The notes: a model not told the origin generated them from the sequence alone. DNA of 64,000 nt from Macropodus opercularis (GCA_030770545.1 CM061106.1:258001-322000); one strand, 5' to 3'; positions 25,505-37,979 are shown, counted from the first letter of the stretch. Numbers and translations are program-made.

Positions 25505-26172
25505 GATGGGACCAGATGACACAGGATGAGACAGGACGGGACAGGATGAGACAGGATAAGACAGGATGAGACAGGACGAGACAGGATGAGACAGGATGAG
25601 ATAGGATGACAGAGGATGAGACAGGATGGGACAGGATGTGACAGGATGACCAGGATGACACAGGATGAGACAGGATGGGACAGGATGGGACAGGATGTGA
25701 CAGGATGAGATAGGATGACCAGGATGACACAGGATGAGACAGGATGAAATAGGATGAGATAGGATGACACAGGATGACAGAGGATGGGACAGGATGGGAC
25801 AGGATGTGACAGGATGAGATAGGATGAGATAGGATGAGATAGGATGACACAGGATGACAGAGGATGGGACAGGATGGGACAGGATGTGACAGGATGAGAT
25901 AGGATGAGACAGGATGAGACAGGATGACCAGGATGACACAGGATGAGACAGGATGAAATAGGATGAGATAGGATGACACAGGATGACAGAGGATGGGACA
26001 GGATGGGACAGGATGTGACAGGATGAGATAGGATGACCAGGATGACACAGGATGAGACAGGATGAAATAGGATGAGATAGGATGACACAGGATGACAGAG
26101 GATGGGACAGGATGGGACAGGATGTGACAGGATGAGATAGGATGAGATAGGATGTGACAGGATGTGACAGCC
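25505..26172. repeat. GGATG decamer minisatellite
   Basis: About 65 near-tandem 10-bp units of the acaggatgag type, with variants (gaaat, gacag, gtgac, gacca). Longer blocks recur: the gatgaaatag variant appears at about 25745, 25952 and 26061 in the same local context, which points to higher-order amplification. The minus strand is open in several frames only because of this periodicity. Confidence 0.95.
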
Positions 26173-26324
26173 ACACTCAGCAGCTGAAGAAAACTAGTAA
26201 TAGAACAAACCAGTTTAAGCCAGTGGCAGGTTACAGGCTGGGGGACAGGGAGGAGCAGCCCCTGTTTAAACACAGGCTCATATGACTATATGCTGTAGAC
26301 TATATATATTTAAAACCCCCGTGG

Positions 26325-26850
26325 GTGGTCTCATCCATCCAAGCTCGGGTCCTCTACCAGAGGCCTGGGAGCTTGAGGGTTCTGCGCAGTATCTTAGCTG
26401 TTCCTGCACTTTTCTGGACTGAGATGTCTGAGGTCTTTCCTGGGATCTGTTCTAGCCACTCCTCCAGTTTGGGGGTTACTGCCCCGATCACCACGGGCAC
26501 CACTTTACCACTTTCGCCTTGACTTTCCAGGCCTTCTCAAGTTCTTCTTTGAGCCCCTGGTATTTCTCTAATTTCTCGAGTTCCTTCTTTCTGATGTTAG
26601 CATCGCAAGGTATTGCTATGTCAACCACAACGGCTCGTCTCTGCTGTTTGTCCACCACCACAATGTCCGGTTGGTTCTCCGTTACCATTTTATCTGTCTG
26701 TATCTGGACGTCCCACAGGATCTTGGCTCGGTCGTTCTCTAACACCTTAGGGGGTGTTTCCCACCTAGACCTCGGTGCTTCCAGTCCGTACTCTGCACAG
26801 ATGTTCCTGTCCACTATACCCACTGACACCCGACCAGCCTACAGGCATTA
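26325..26850 (-). mobile_element. Rex6-like non-LTR retrotransposon C-terminal fragment
   Basis: Minus-strand open frame (26829-26488) with QPDIVVVDKQQRRAVVVDIA followed by IRKKELEKLEKYQGLKEELE, the restriction-endonuclease-like C-terminal region of site-specific-type fish LINEs (PD...D core). Past a frameshift near 26490 the sequence continues in the same family down to about 26325. 5'-truncated, no RT present. The family name is from recalled motifs. Confidence 0.65.
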
Positions 26851-26864
26851 ACCCTGGTAAGAAG

Positions 26865-27393
26865 CTCAACGCAATAAACCAACTGGAATCTCAAAAAGGA
26901 GAAACAGTCACTTCCTCTGCTTGTTTCCTTTCCAACAAAAGCTTCAAAGACTAATCCTCAGTTTAACTTTTATTCATTTCATCTCATTACAAATCAAACA
27001 TTAGATGGCAATAGCAGTGTTGTCGTGGTTATCAGGCGTTAAACTGGTTACCATGACGATGGCAGTATGAAGTATGAGTACAGACAAACTGAACATGAAA
27101 GCACTAATGTGGAAAAGTGGCCCACGCTGACCTGGTCCAATCTGGATCAGAATGTGATGGAGTGTCAGGTTGTGGTAAACAGTGTTAAACGTAAGACATG
27201 ATGGGGAACCGTGGTCTGGGTCTTCATGTCCTCCCGTCCAGACCAGCAGTAGCAGTAGCCTGTTTTCAGGACGTTCAGTGAAGCTGGGTGAAGACTGATC
27301 CTCATCACATCCAAGTCCTGTAGCATCTAGTCTTTAGGTGCTGGTACCAGATCCTACAGAGACCGTCAGACTGTGTTAGACTTGGTCTTAGGG
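26865..27393. other. Probable 3' UTR of the TSC22-domain gene
   Basis: Lies directly after the TSC22 stop on the minus strand. A minus-strand AATAAA (TTTATT on the plus strand) sits at 26969-26974 and would give a 3' UTR of roughly 420 bases. Confidence 0.4.
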
Positions 27394-30300
27394 TCACGGC
27401 TCATCACAGTGAGTTGTGTTGAGAGCTCTGAGGACGTGGTTCTCTCTCTCCAGCTGCTGGTTCTTCTGCTGCAGGTCTCGGATCTGCTCCCTTAGCAGTT
27501 CCACCTCCTCCCTGACGGCCAGCAACAGGTGGCTCTTCACCAGGTCCTGCAGCAACAACACACAGACGGGTCACGGTGTGGACCGAGCCTGGAGACAGAT
27601 GTGTTACCGTAGCTGTTACAGCTGCTCCAACCAGACTCCACCATCACAAGACAAGTCAACGCTCTGAGCTCACAGGCGTCTACGTCTGTCCAGCTGGGAT
27701 GAACCCACTCACCATAGCCTGCTCGATCTTGTTGTCGATGGCGATCAGACTGTTAGTGGAGAAGCTGTGGAGAGACAGACAGGGGAGACACGCATCAACC
27801 ACTTCTACAACTAGCGACACCTACACAGAAGCCCCGCCCTGCTACCTGTGACAGAGCAGCACCAGTGACGTCATCGTGGCGTCCGAGCTCCGCCCTGTAG
27901 GTGGAGCTCTGACAGGGACCGACTGACGAGGGCAAGGCCGTGATTGGCTGGTGGTTCTGGGACAGACCTTCTGCCCAGCGCCTGGCCAGGACTCCCTGAC
28001 ATCTGCCCTGTGACCTTTTACCTTCTTTCCTCTCCGTAACGCAACAGGCGTCTCTGGTTGCTTAGCAACAAGCTGCAGACTTCTGAGGGGGAGGGGCGGG
28101 GTCGATGGGAGGCGTCTTTGAGAACAAGGAGCGGAGGATGGTTCAGAGACTCGTCCCCCTAAGATCACGTTCTTTGCACTACCAAACATCTTTGACCAAT
28201 CGGAGTCAACTGTCCATCATCCCATCAACTCGACAGCTCAACCATCATCATCGTGTCAACCAATCACCACTCAGTAAATCCAGTTAGCAAGCGCTTCAAG
28301 GTAAAGCTATAGATCCTCAGATTCCCCTTGGTAAGATCTGATTCAGGTCCTGGACCATCCGTGTCCCTGAAGGTCTCAAGTGTCACGTTGGAGTTCGTCC
28401 ATCATTGGTGTCTCCTGTCCCGCTTTTCCTCGTTACGCTCCACTCGATGTCCCTCATTAAACATCTGTGTCCTCCTCATTCAGGACCAGGTTCTCATCCT
28501 TTGTTCACAGAAACAACGGTACAGGTTTGTCTCCTTGAAGACACCTGAGACCTGGTCCAGTCAGAAGCAGCCTTTTCAGTCTGTCTACATGTGGACTTTG
28601 TGGAGACACACTCTCTGTCCTACGCGCAGCTGTGCTCTACTCTCTGATTGGCTGCTTTCTCATTCCAGCTTCCACCCACTCACTGCCTCAGCCAATAGGA
28701 CGACAGCAGCAGGCCTGTGCTCCCTCCCACTCACAGACAGAGCTGCATTGATTCACACAGAAAACAACTTTATGGAACTGATTTTAAAACAGAAGACACT
28801 GCTTCATGGTTATTTTTGGACCTGATGGAACCTTGAGCTTTGTTCTATTCCAGAGAATCTAAAGCGAACCAGTCTGTGACGTTCAAACACAACTGGATTA
28901 ATGCAGTAACACAAAGGTGGATTGTTGGCGCTGGACTCCTTCATTCATGGCTTCAGACTTATTCTGCACTAATAACTAATATTTAGTGTGTAACTTCCTG
29001 CTGGACACTATTTAACCCTTGTGCAGCCTCTGAGGGGTCAAACGACCCCACTGATAACTAGGAGACGCTCTAAGCTCAAACACACCAGGGTTGGATCAAA
29101 CAGCCTCGGTGGGTTTTACCTCCAAGCAATGACCACGTGTGTCTATGATGAACAGGTTCATCCAACCGTTGTTGTGAGTTGTTGTGTGTTGTGTCGGCTG
29201 CTGTTCGATCCAACCCATGTGTGGTTTCTGAGCTCAGAGCCTCTTATTCTGACCTGTTCTGACTCAGATGAACGGGCCCTTTGTTCTAGCGGAGCCTAAT
29301 CCAACACACAAACCTTCTGTTTTCTGCAGCGTCAGCTGACTGTCAACACTAACGCCCACATGGAGCCTGGGTCGGCTGGAGGGACCTGCCTCTATGGAGG
29401 TTTTCCACTGTGTCAGGTCTTACACCTCACTGTAAAGAGCCTTGAGATAACAGATCTGGAGAATTGGAGCCATAGAGATAAAACTGAAAGGAACTGAATT
29501 AAATTCCATGAAGCCTTGTGTGTTTCCTGCTATTACTACTGATACTAAATGTGTGCGGTTCATTAGTGCAGCACAGTTTGATGAACATGTTTTCTGGTTG
29601 TGTGCTACTAATGAAGATCAGATCAGATCGTTCTTTGTTGATCCCACAGCTACAAACCATCAGTGATGTGCAAAACTATGAAAGTGTGCACAGAAAATTG
29701 TACATTATACAAATGTACATTCTTTTACAAATAGCAGATGGTGGTTGGCTCTGTCTGGGTTGGATCCCGGGGCCTGTCTCACTGGAGTTTGCATGTTCTC
29801 CCCGGGATGAAACCGGGAAAAGCCACGAATGAGGCTAATTGGAGACTGGACATTTCCCATGGGTGAGTGTGTGACTGGTTGTGCGTCTCTATGTGTGGCC
29901 CACACAGACTGGCGGCCTGTCCAGGGTGGACCCTGCCTCTCGCCCATAGACAGCTGGGATGGACTCACACGCTACGGGGATAAGCAGCAGAAAACCAACG
30001 GAGGCAAATACGAGAGACTCTACATAAAGTCCCAGATAAAGCCGAGACTAAAGCGGTGACCAGTCTGTTCACGCTGTCAAACAGGAGGCTGATGCTGAAC
30101 CTGCTAAAGAAACTGTTACATGTTGATACTGGGGATCAAAACATGAAATACAATCCGTTACATCACATGGCAAAATAACATCAGCACCTTAAACAGAACA
30201 GGTCCGATGCCGCATGAAGGTCCAGACCGATAAAGTCCTGGACGTCTCACGACCCGCTTCAACTACAATAAAAGACTGAGGTGACTGTATCATTACTGGC

Positions 30301-31912
30301 AGCGGACTGGACACGACACCAGGGCAGGACGGTCAAACCAACCCAGGGTCAAAGCGTCTCCACTGAGAAACAGGAAACGTCTCAGAGTCACCTCCGTCAG
30401 TTATTCCACGCCGACACGAGGGAACGACTTGTTCCACCGACCGGACGCCATCTGAAGGACGACCAGCTGCCGTTCACTCCGACCCGCCTCACGTCGCTCC
30501 GGTACTTAAGAGCTTCTTCAAACCTGTGGAGCGAAAGCTGATCCCAGACCAGCCGACAGCTGACACCACAGGAAGCGAAGGGACGGCGACGGGTCGACAG
30601 GGACGCTCTGCTACGGACCCGTCACATCGATAGTCACCGGACTGAACCGACCCGTAGCAGAAAGTCTGACCAGAGGATTAGAAGCAGCCACAGTTAGTCG
30701 ACGCTGTGACGTGTGCACGTTCAAATCTCCTGCCATCTGTTCAAACTCAGCCGGTTGCTCTTTTCTTCTCTCCCTCAGCCCAACGGGGCAGATGGTCGCT
30801 CACCCTCAGCCTGGTTCTGGTTTCCTCCTCTATAACAAACGGCAAACTTCAAAACGTAATATTCCATTTCACTTTACTTCTCTACAGGTTAACGAGCAGA
30901 CAGAGGGATGAGACCACATGGAGCTGACGGCTGAGCTTCTGATGGTGGAGACCTGAGGCTGGACGTGCTGCTGTACTTTACTGAATAAGGAACGTTGGAA
31001 GTTCCAGCTGACTCCAGATCAGCATGAATTCCTCCTCGTCACGTCGTCCACGGCTCGGTTCTATAGCTCGACAGATAAAACCCGTGAACAAACAGGAAGT
31101 TACCTGTCGTTCCCAGGGTTGAAGATGCTCTGGTCCAGAGTCTGAACGTTGGCTGGTGGAGGTTGGTGGAGTCCAACGGGGGGCGAGCTGGGCTGAGAGT
31201 GGGACAACCTGAGAACAGACTGGAAACACACACATCTTGAACAAACGTCCTCCAGGACAAATGTGCGACACTGGGTGTATCTGCGTACCCGCCCGTCAGC
31301 ATCGAAGTCCAATCGCAGCGGAGGAGGTTTTCTGTTTGGGCGGGCCAGAGGACGTGGGAAGGCGGAGTCCAAAGTCTGCTTTTCCTTTGGCTGCCGTTGG
31401 TCCACGAGGAGACTGTTCTCTGGGTGTGTGGGGGAGGGCGGGTCTCTGATTGGCTGAGCCAGCAGGTGGGACGTGTCCTGGGAGTGAACCCACCCTCTCT
31501 CGTTGTCTCGACCAATCATCTCCAGAGACTCCAGTGAGTGGGCGTGTCTCGTGCTTTCCATGACCCGCCTGATCCCCGCTCCCTCTGGTCGCTCCATAAA
31601 ATCGGTGCTTGTCCATCGCCCGCGGTGATACGACTCCCCGCGGCCCTTGCTGCTAGCCCCGCCCACTGCTAGACGCACCACCCTGAACCTGGACGAGGAC
31701 CCCGTCCCCTGCCCTGGGGCATCGTGGGCGGTTGTCTTGTTTAGGCAGGGTGTGCTTGGCTGGGAGGAGCTTCCGTGGCGACCGGAGGACGAGGCCTCTG
31801 ATTGGAGAAGGTTCAGGATCGTGCTGGAAGCTGATTGGCCAGGTGGCGTCTGGCTTGAGTCTGAGGTGACGCTGGTGATCTGGAAGCTGCTTCTTTTCTT
31901 AGCGGTGCTCAT
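27394..31912 (-). CDS. TSC22-domain family protein, long form (TSC22D4-like)
   Basis: Leucine-zipper regulator with the long-isoform architecture. Coding exons: 31912-31104, 28082-27846, 27764-27713 and 27546-27394, all phase-consistent. The N-terminus starts MSTAKKRSSFQITSVTSD, the hallmark of long TSC22D proteins, followed by SRFRVVRL and RGRWTSTDF boxes. The third exon encodes STNSLIAIDNKIEQAM. The last encodes the TSC box and zipper, DLVKSHLLLAVREEVELLRE to HCDEP, then TGA. Total about 416 residues. A possible in-frame intron lies within the first exon (donor GTACGC near 31290, acceptor gtttccag near 31221), so that cysteine-rich stretch may be spliced out. The exon at 28082-27846 is not conserved in anything I recall and is the least certain part. 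Paralogue identity within TSC22D is not settled. Confidence 0.83.
29430..29512 (-). repeat. Dispersed fish repeat (tttatttatatagcg type), reverse orientation
   Basis: gtaaagagccttgagataac followed by a degraded ataaaactgaa-type end is the reverse complement of the unit at 38173-38250 (caactttatttatatagcgt ... ggctctttac). Many teleost genomes carry this repeat; its parent element is not identified here. Confidence 0.5.
29730..29990 (+). mobile_element. SINE-like dispersed teleost repeat
   Basis: Contains, in order, ggagtttgcatgttctccc, gaggctaattggagactg, actggcggcctgtccagggt and tcgcccatagacagctggga, the ordered blocks of a very common fish dispersed repeat. I recognise the consensus from memory but do not assign it to a named SINE family. 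Confidence 0.5.
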
Positions 31913-33219
31913 GGTCGCACACAATAAAACAGACAGACAAACAGACTGCAGACGCACTGGACAGACACAGCACAAACAGAACGCATTAGTGTGAATAACA
32001 GACAGTAAAAGACAGGTTTCTGCTGCAGGTTCCTTCCTGTGACCCCTCACCTCCGGTTCATGGTGGGAGAGTCTAGTAAGGAACCACAAACACAGATGAG
32101 GGGGTTCTACAGAACACCAGCAGTCAGTCACAGTGACCAGGCTCTGGATTCTGCAACGGAACCATGATCCATAGTGGTGAAGATCCTCTTCCAGCTGAGG
32201 TTGTCTGGACCCGTACTTCATTCTTCTAGTTCAACATTTTGCTACTAAGTAGCTTCTTCTTCCAAAGCAATGATGGATGAGCTGAACCCCTCCTCGTTCA
32301 GAAGGTCCTTTCTGAGGGAGAAGCGTCTCCTATATCTCATGCTGCCCTTTCACCTGAACCCAGAAAGATCAAGGCCACTTTACGAGTCCCTCAGAAACGA
32401 CACAGCTAACGACTCTGTAATGGAGGAAAGAGGAGCCGGTGAACTGAGGGGAGTTTCACATCCACTCATCCTCCCCCTTCGTCAGCTTCCCCTCTGGTCG
32501 CAGACGACACTACAGTGGTGGGGCTCATTTCTGACGGGGACGAGTCCACAGAGAAGAGGTGGAGCAACTATCGACATGGTGTTAAACCAACAACCTTCTC
32601 CTCAGCACCTCAAAAACCAAAGAACTCATAACAGACTTCTGGCTGGCTGACTCTAATCAGAGCTGTTTCTGTCTGTCATGTATCTGAATCCTGACTGGAA
32701 ATCTTCATACAGGTTATTTCTACGCAGTTAGAACCAGTCTCCTCCACACGGTGGAACCACTACAACCCTGCTACTCATCACTGGGTCTGTTTCTACTGCT
32801 GTAACCTCAGCTCCACTAACCTGCTGAGTCCGGTCAAGGTTTACTCCACACATCCTGTCTCTCTGTCGGTCCTGCAGCAGCTTTCACCTCCTGCTGGACT
32901 CCTCCTCCTCCTCCTCCTTCTGGTTTCCTTTTTCCTCAGAGGCAGCTACTGAAGCAACACAACACAACAAGTACTAAAGTCAGTTTGTGCTGAGTTCAAG
33001 TGCTACAGGTTTTTTCCTCACTCAGTCTGTTCTGAGCATTTGTGCTGTCACTGTGTAGCTCAGCTTGAAGTTTTATTAGCATATTAGCTTAGCATAGAGT
33101 GTGTGACTGGCAGCTGCTCAGGTGTGTTTACAGTCCAGGTCTCAGTTACTGGTCACACCGACTAGAACTTGTCTGTCAGGACTTAAACCCGAATTTACTC
33201 CTCGGTCTGAACTTATGCC
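31913..33219. other. TSC22-gene upstream region with LINE debris
   Basis: Probable 5' UTR or intron of the TSC22-domain gene. It includes a plus-strand LINE RT remnant at 32500-32650. No other gene is seen. Confidence 0.4.
32500..32650 (+). mobile_element. LINE reverse transcriptase remnant
   Basis: The plus strand reads ADDTTVVGLISDGDES, the (F)ADD catalytic box of fish L2/Rex1-type RT, followed after a frameshift by caacacctcaaaaacc-type sequence (normally LNTSKTKE; here agcacctcaaaaaccaaaga). Short and broken. Confidence 0.65.
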
Positions 33220-33625
33220 GTAAACTCTCACGTGCACGCGCGGGGCCGAGGCGCGCCTCCGGGCCTGATCCGGATCCCTCCCGTCCTCTGGCTCCGCGGT
33301 GACGTCACCACAAAGTCCAACGGTTCGTTGTTCTCTGAGAACGAGCGCATGCGTGTAAGACTGTTCAAGCAGCGACGGGAGCGCGCACAGAGTTTCACAC
33401 GCTGTTCCTCCAAGTTCTTCCTCTGCTGGTTCGGTTCTGCTGAGCGTCAGTCCGTCACAAACAGGCCGCCTTCCTCTCCCTCAGCCAATCAGCGGGTCCA
33501 GCTCTGCAGGTCTGATCCGGATCAGCGACCCCTCTGCAGTTCCTGAACTTTAGCGCAGACGCAGAACGGGACCCGTGCGCGAGCGCGTTACAAGCAGCGT
33601 GTTACTGCGCCTGCGTGTTGAGAGC
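33220..33625. promoter_or_regulatory. CpG-rich promoter candidate with CRE
   Basis: The densest CpG cluster in the unique region (gcgcggggccgaggcgcgcc near 33238) and a perfect TGACGTCA site at 33301-33308. It lies about 1.3 kb upstream of the TSC22-gene start codon on the minus strand and could be its promoter, with a 5' noncoding exon between. No transcript start can be seen directly. Confidence 0.45.
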
Positions 33626-34985
33626 GGGAGGCAGGAGAATCGGGTCAGAGTGTTGTTCACGAGCACGGTGTCAATAAAGTTTGATTTTAAACAGGCACGA
33701 AAACATAAACACGTGTTTTGAAAGCTGCAGGTTTAGTTTAGTTACAGACGTCAACAGAACCAACAAGACATTTAGGACTGGACCTAAGTCCAACACACAC
33801 TGTTTCAGTTACCTTGTGAATATTCCTTTGTTTCTATTCATATGTTTATTACTGCGGCTGGTCTTTAGTTTCATCACTACAATGACAATAAAGTCATAAA
33901 GTCATAGAGTCACCGAGGCCTCAACATGTAGCATCCATGGAGACCCACAGCAAACCACGGCATCAGGATCCGGTTTCACTGGAAGATGCTCTGTCTGGTA
34001 TAAAGTGTGGGTCGAGGACAGACAGCGTCAGACTTCGTGGCCTGACTGTATGCTGTATGGAACAGAGACAGACGGACCCAGGCCTGAACAATTATTATGC
34101 TTCAAGTGTGAAATAAAAGTAATTCATCAGAAGTTTCTCCTCATCATTCAACTAACGCGCAGAGCTGGGACAAAACATCATAAAGATCCACGTTACTGAT
34201 TCTAAATGAGCAGGAGTTTGAACCTGAGGCGTCGCCATCAATAATCTTCTCTTTATGTAATTCACAGACGCAGGTGACACATGTTACCTGTGCAGCTCAG
34301 CGTGTTCAGTGACATCACATACATAACGTGACTGTTGCCTGTTATGGGATCTATAAATGACATAATAACAAAAGAACTAGATGCACAATGTGCTAATGTT
34401 GACCTATTTGGAAAAGCTGGCAGCTCTGGTTCTGTTGATCCCAGTCCATCCAGGTCCTGCCAGTGATTAAAGTCTCTCTGGGAGAAAGCACAGCCACGAT
34501 TTACACGTGTGAACAACTACAGTGTTACAACTACCAGCAATGTGTGGGAGACACCTGGTGAAGATCTAGATCCAGGAGCTGCAGACAGAAAGAGCCCAAC
34601 AAACCGTCACGTAGCTTCATTCCCAGAGGAAGCTCCGCAGGCTGGTTGGTCAGTGGCAGAAAATGAAGCTAAAATAAATCAACATATTCACATAAAACAG
34701 TAATGACAGATACAATGACAATAAAGAAATAAGTAACACAAATTATAATAAAAGTATGAAAATATAAAGAGACGAGTAAAGCAGCTCCCACCTCTCCCAC
34801 CGCAGGATCGTCCAGAAAGGGGAGAGTCAGGGGCTGCAACCCATATATATAGCTAATGAAAATAAAACCAACAAAGAAGAAATAATAGAAAAACCTTCTT
34901 CTATGCTTCATCAGGTTTTATACTGGAACCAACGCTACAAACACATTTTGTGTAATTATAATAAAATTAGAATATAACCAGGTTA
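33626..34985. other. Intergenic DNA, nothing recognised
   Basis: AT-rich flank leading into the TAC satellite. No supported exon, RNA gene or element; short open frames only. Confidence 0.4.
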
Positions 34986-34989
34986 CATA

Positions 34990-36202
34990 TACTACTACTA
35001 CTACTACTACTTCTACTACTACTACTACTACTGAGATGAGAACTTTCCAAAGGCAGGCAAACGGAGCCACTACTACTATACTACTACTTCTACTACTACT
35101 ATACTACTACTACTACTACTACTACTATACTACTACTTCTACTACTACTATAGTACTACTATAACTACTACTACTATACTACTACTTCTACTACTACTAT
35201 AACTACTACTACTACTATTATACTTCTACTTCTACTATACTACTACTTCTACTACTACTATAGTACTACTATAACTACTACTACTATACTACTACTTCTA
35301 CTACTACTATAACTACTACTACTACTATTATACTTCTACTTCTACTATACTACTACTTCTACTACTACTATAGTACTACTATAACTACTACTACTATACT
35401 ACTACTTCTACTACTACTATAACTACTACTACTACTATTATACTTCTACTTCTACTATACTACTACTTCTACTACTACTATACTACTACTACTACTACTA
35501 CTACTATACTACTACTTCTACTTCTACTATACTACTACTACTACTACTACTTCTACTACTACTACTACTACTGAGATGAGAACTTTCCAAAGGCAGGCAA
35601 ACGGAGCCACTACTACTATACTACTACTACTACTACTATACTACTACTTCTACTACTACTATAGTACTACTATAACTACTACTACTACTATTATACTTCT
35701 ACTTCTACTATACTACTACTTCTACTACTACTACTACTACTGAGATGAGAACTTTCCAAAGGCACGCAAACGGAGCCACTACTACTATACTACTACTTCT
35801 ACTACTACTATACTACTACTTCTACTACTACTATACTACTACTACTACTACTATACTTCTACTTCTACTACTACTATACTACTACTACTACTACTACTAC
35901 TATAGTACTACTATAACTACTACTACTACTATTATACTTCTACTTCTACTATACTACTACTTCTACTACTACTACTACTACTATACTACTACTATACTAC
36001 TACTACTACTACTATACTACTACTATACTACTACTATACTACTACTATACTACTACTACTACTACTATACTACTACTATACTACTACTACTACTACTATA
36101 GTACTACTACTACTATAGTACTACTACTACTATAGTACTACCACTACTACTACTACTACTATACTACTACTATACTACTACTGTACTACTACTACTACTG
36201 CT
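34990..36202. repeat. TAC/ACT trinucleotide satellite with embedded unique spacers
   Basis: About 1.2 kb of tac/ttc/tat triplets. A roughly 40-bp non-repetitive block (gagatgagaactttccaaag onward to ggagccact) interrupts it three times, near 35031, 35571 and 35741; the third copy has one base changed (ggcacgc). A 110-bp higher-order unit is visible from tagtactact at 35151, 35261 and 35371. Open frames such as 35745-36101 are periodicity artefacts. Confidence 0.96.
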
Positions 36203-37047
36203 GTGCGACTCTCAAGCCTTTAGCCTGAACTAACGTATATTGGCTAAATATATATTCTGGTCCAAATATGCAGGGTCTTCCCTACACTGGCAGAATTGGT
36301 GTTGGAGTCCTGAGCAGCTGCAGCCTGAGAGCAGACGACTGCTGTTACTCAGGAGAAGAGGAGAAACGTGGTGAAGGTGTCTTCACATGTTTAGAACGAC
36401 CGAAGGACACAAACACCTGCACAGTTCAGAGGCGGTTATGTTATGTGTGTGATGTCACGTCCTGTTGCTGCTTCCTGCCCGTAATCACTGTCTGTCACCT
36501 ATTGAAGGACTCAGTTCATGTAATTAACCAAATCTATAATTTGATCACTTTATACCATTGATCTTATTACTATGTCTCTTTATGTCTGATCTAAAAAGAA
36601 CCTGCAGCAGGTCAAAGTCAAGTAAGAATCTTTTGCTGAACCTTTACAGTAGCTGTAGATACTAGACTGAGTAGAACCTCACATGGACTTGACTGAAACA
36701 GACCCATCAACAGCCTGGTTGTACTAGTGATGAACAATCAATCAATAAATGATAAAAACAGGACATTAAATAGCAAACACGTGACAAAAAAGCCTAACTT
36801 ATCCTGATGATAAGCTGCTCTGGACCAGGATAAGTCCACTGGCTGGATCTCCATGGTAACTAGACTGGTTTCAACCACAACATGAGGAAAATCCTGAATG
36901 AATCCCTGACATGTTTTTGTGCAACAGCCCTCTGCTGAAAAACTAAACATGCATCACACATGAATTAAAATTAGCTGGTTCTGTTCAGAGCTGTGGTCCA
37001 ATCAGAGGCTGCTCTGCACTGACATCTGTTCTCTGTTTCCTCCTCAG
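36203..37047. other. DNA upstream of the SRCR exons, no exon recognised
   Basis: I looked for a signal-peptide exon for the SRCR gene here and did not find a convincing one. Confidence 0.35.
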
Positions 37048-37479
37048 GAGTCCAGGCTGAAGGAAACCACATGTCAACAGGTGACGACAAAAAGAATCAC
37101 AAACCGTCGCAGTTTACCGTCACCTTTGACTGATGACGCTCTGCTCTCTTCTCTCTTTGGCTCTTCTCTCCAGACTCTGTCAGGCTGCTGGATGGTCCTG
37201 GTCTGTGTTCAGGCAGACTGGAGGTCCGGTCCAACCAGAGCTGGTCCTCAGTGTGTGAAGCTGACTTTGACCAGCAGGATGCAGAGGTGGTCTGTAGGCA
37301 GCTTGGCTGTGGGGCTCCTTCAGCCCTCCAGGGGGGGCTCTATGGAGAAGTGGAGGCTCCAGCGTGGTCCACAGAGTTCCAGTGTGAAGGCTACGAGTCT
37401 GCTCTGCTGGACTGTGGAAGCTCAGACTCAGCTAGAACCACCTGCTCACCTGGCAAAGCTGCTGGACTCACCTGCTCAG
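37048..37479 (+). CDS. SRCR-domain exon pair (scavenger receptor cysteine-rich fragment)
   Basis: Two symmetric phase 1-1 exons. 37048-37080 (33 nt, cctcag|GAGTCC ... ACAG|GTGACG) encodes VQAEGNHMST. 37174-37479 (306 nt, tctccag|ACTCTG ... TCAG|GTAGAC) encodes one complete SRCR domain: DSVRLLDGPGLCSGRLEVR, then SWSSVCEADFDQQDAEVVCR, QLGCG, CEGYESALLDC and CS. This is the extracellular ligand-binding module of CD163/DMBT1-like proteins. No signal-peptide exon was found upstream. The next plausible acceptor (ccacag|GTTGAT at 37575) leads at once to an in-frame TGA. It may be a small soluble SRCR protein or a gene fragment. Confidence 0.72.
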
Positions 37480-37481
37480 GT

Positions 37482-37975
37482 AGACGAGGACCTGCAGCTT
37501 GGATTTGGTTGGGATGAGGCTGGTTTCTCAGGTCTTTAGTTCTGGGCTGATGTCACTGGTTTGTTTCTCCACAGGTTGATTCTCTGGCTCATTTTAACTG
37601 GTGATGTGATGTGTCGACTCAGTTGCTTGGTCAGTGACGTGTGTGTAGTGTTTTCTGGTCTCACATGTTTCTGGTCAGTTCAATCCTCACTTAGTGGTTG
37701 TGTCTGTTCATTTGACCTGATATTTGTCGTTATTTATGACCAAGATGACGACGCGTACACAGACTCAGTGTCTCTCCAGTTTTGTGGTATTTTTCCTGAC
37801 AGGAGCTTGTGGATATCGGTTTGTGCATTTCCGACAGCTCTATCATCCCTGAGCCGCCAGAACCCCTGAAGCTGAACCACCCTAGCCGGACGGCCACAAA
37901 CGCGGAGGGCTAAGAGCTAAGCTAAAGCTAACACCTCACCGGCTCTGTATACGCTGCATTTGCTACGCTATGGAC
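37482..37975. other. DNA after SRCR exon, no gene recognised
   Basis: Contains the acceptor-like site at 37575 discussed with the SRCR exons. The plus-strand open frame 37561-37869 has no recognisable domain. Confidence 0.35.
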
Positions 37976-37979
37976 AAGA

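Larger units (their letters stand above)
28083..31103. other. Large TSC22-gene intron with dispersed repeats
   Basis: About 3 kb between the first and second TSC22 coding exons. It holds a reverse-oriented fish repeat at about 29430-29510 and a SINE-like unit at 29730-29990. The remaining sequence, including 30060-30960, shows no gene on either strand. Confidence 0.5.

Noticed and set aside
25258..26273. Three overlapping minus-strand frames of 276-289 codons rich in SHPVSSC
   Set aside because: Products of the 10-bp GGATG repeat read in three frames at once; not a protein.
35745..36101. 118-codon frame of mostly leucine, tyrosine and threonine
   Set aside because: Pure translation of the TAC triplet satellite.
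37561..37869. 102-codon frame following the SRCR exon, considered as a membrane or tail exon
   Set aside because: In the phase required by the SRCR donor the acceptor leads straight to TGA; the open frame is in a different phase and is not membrane-like in a convincing way.
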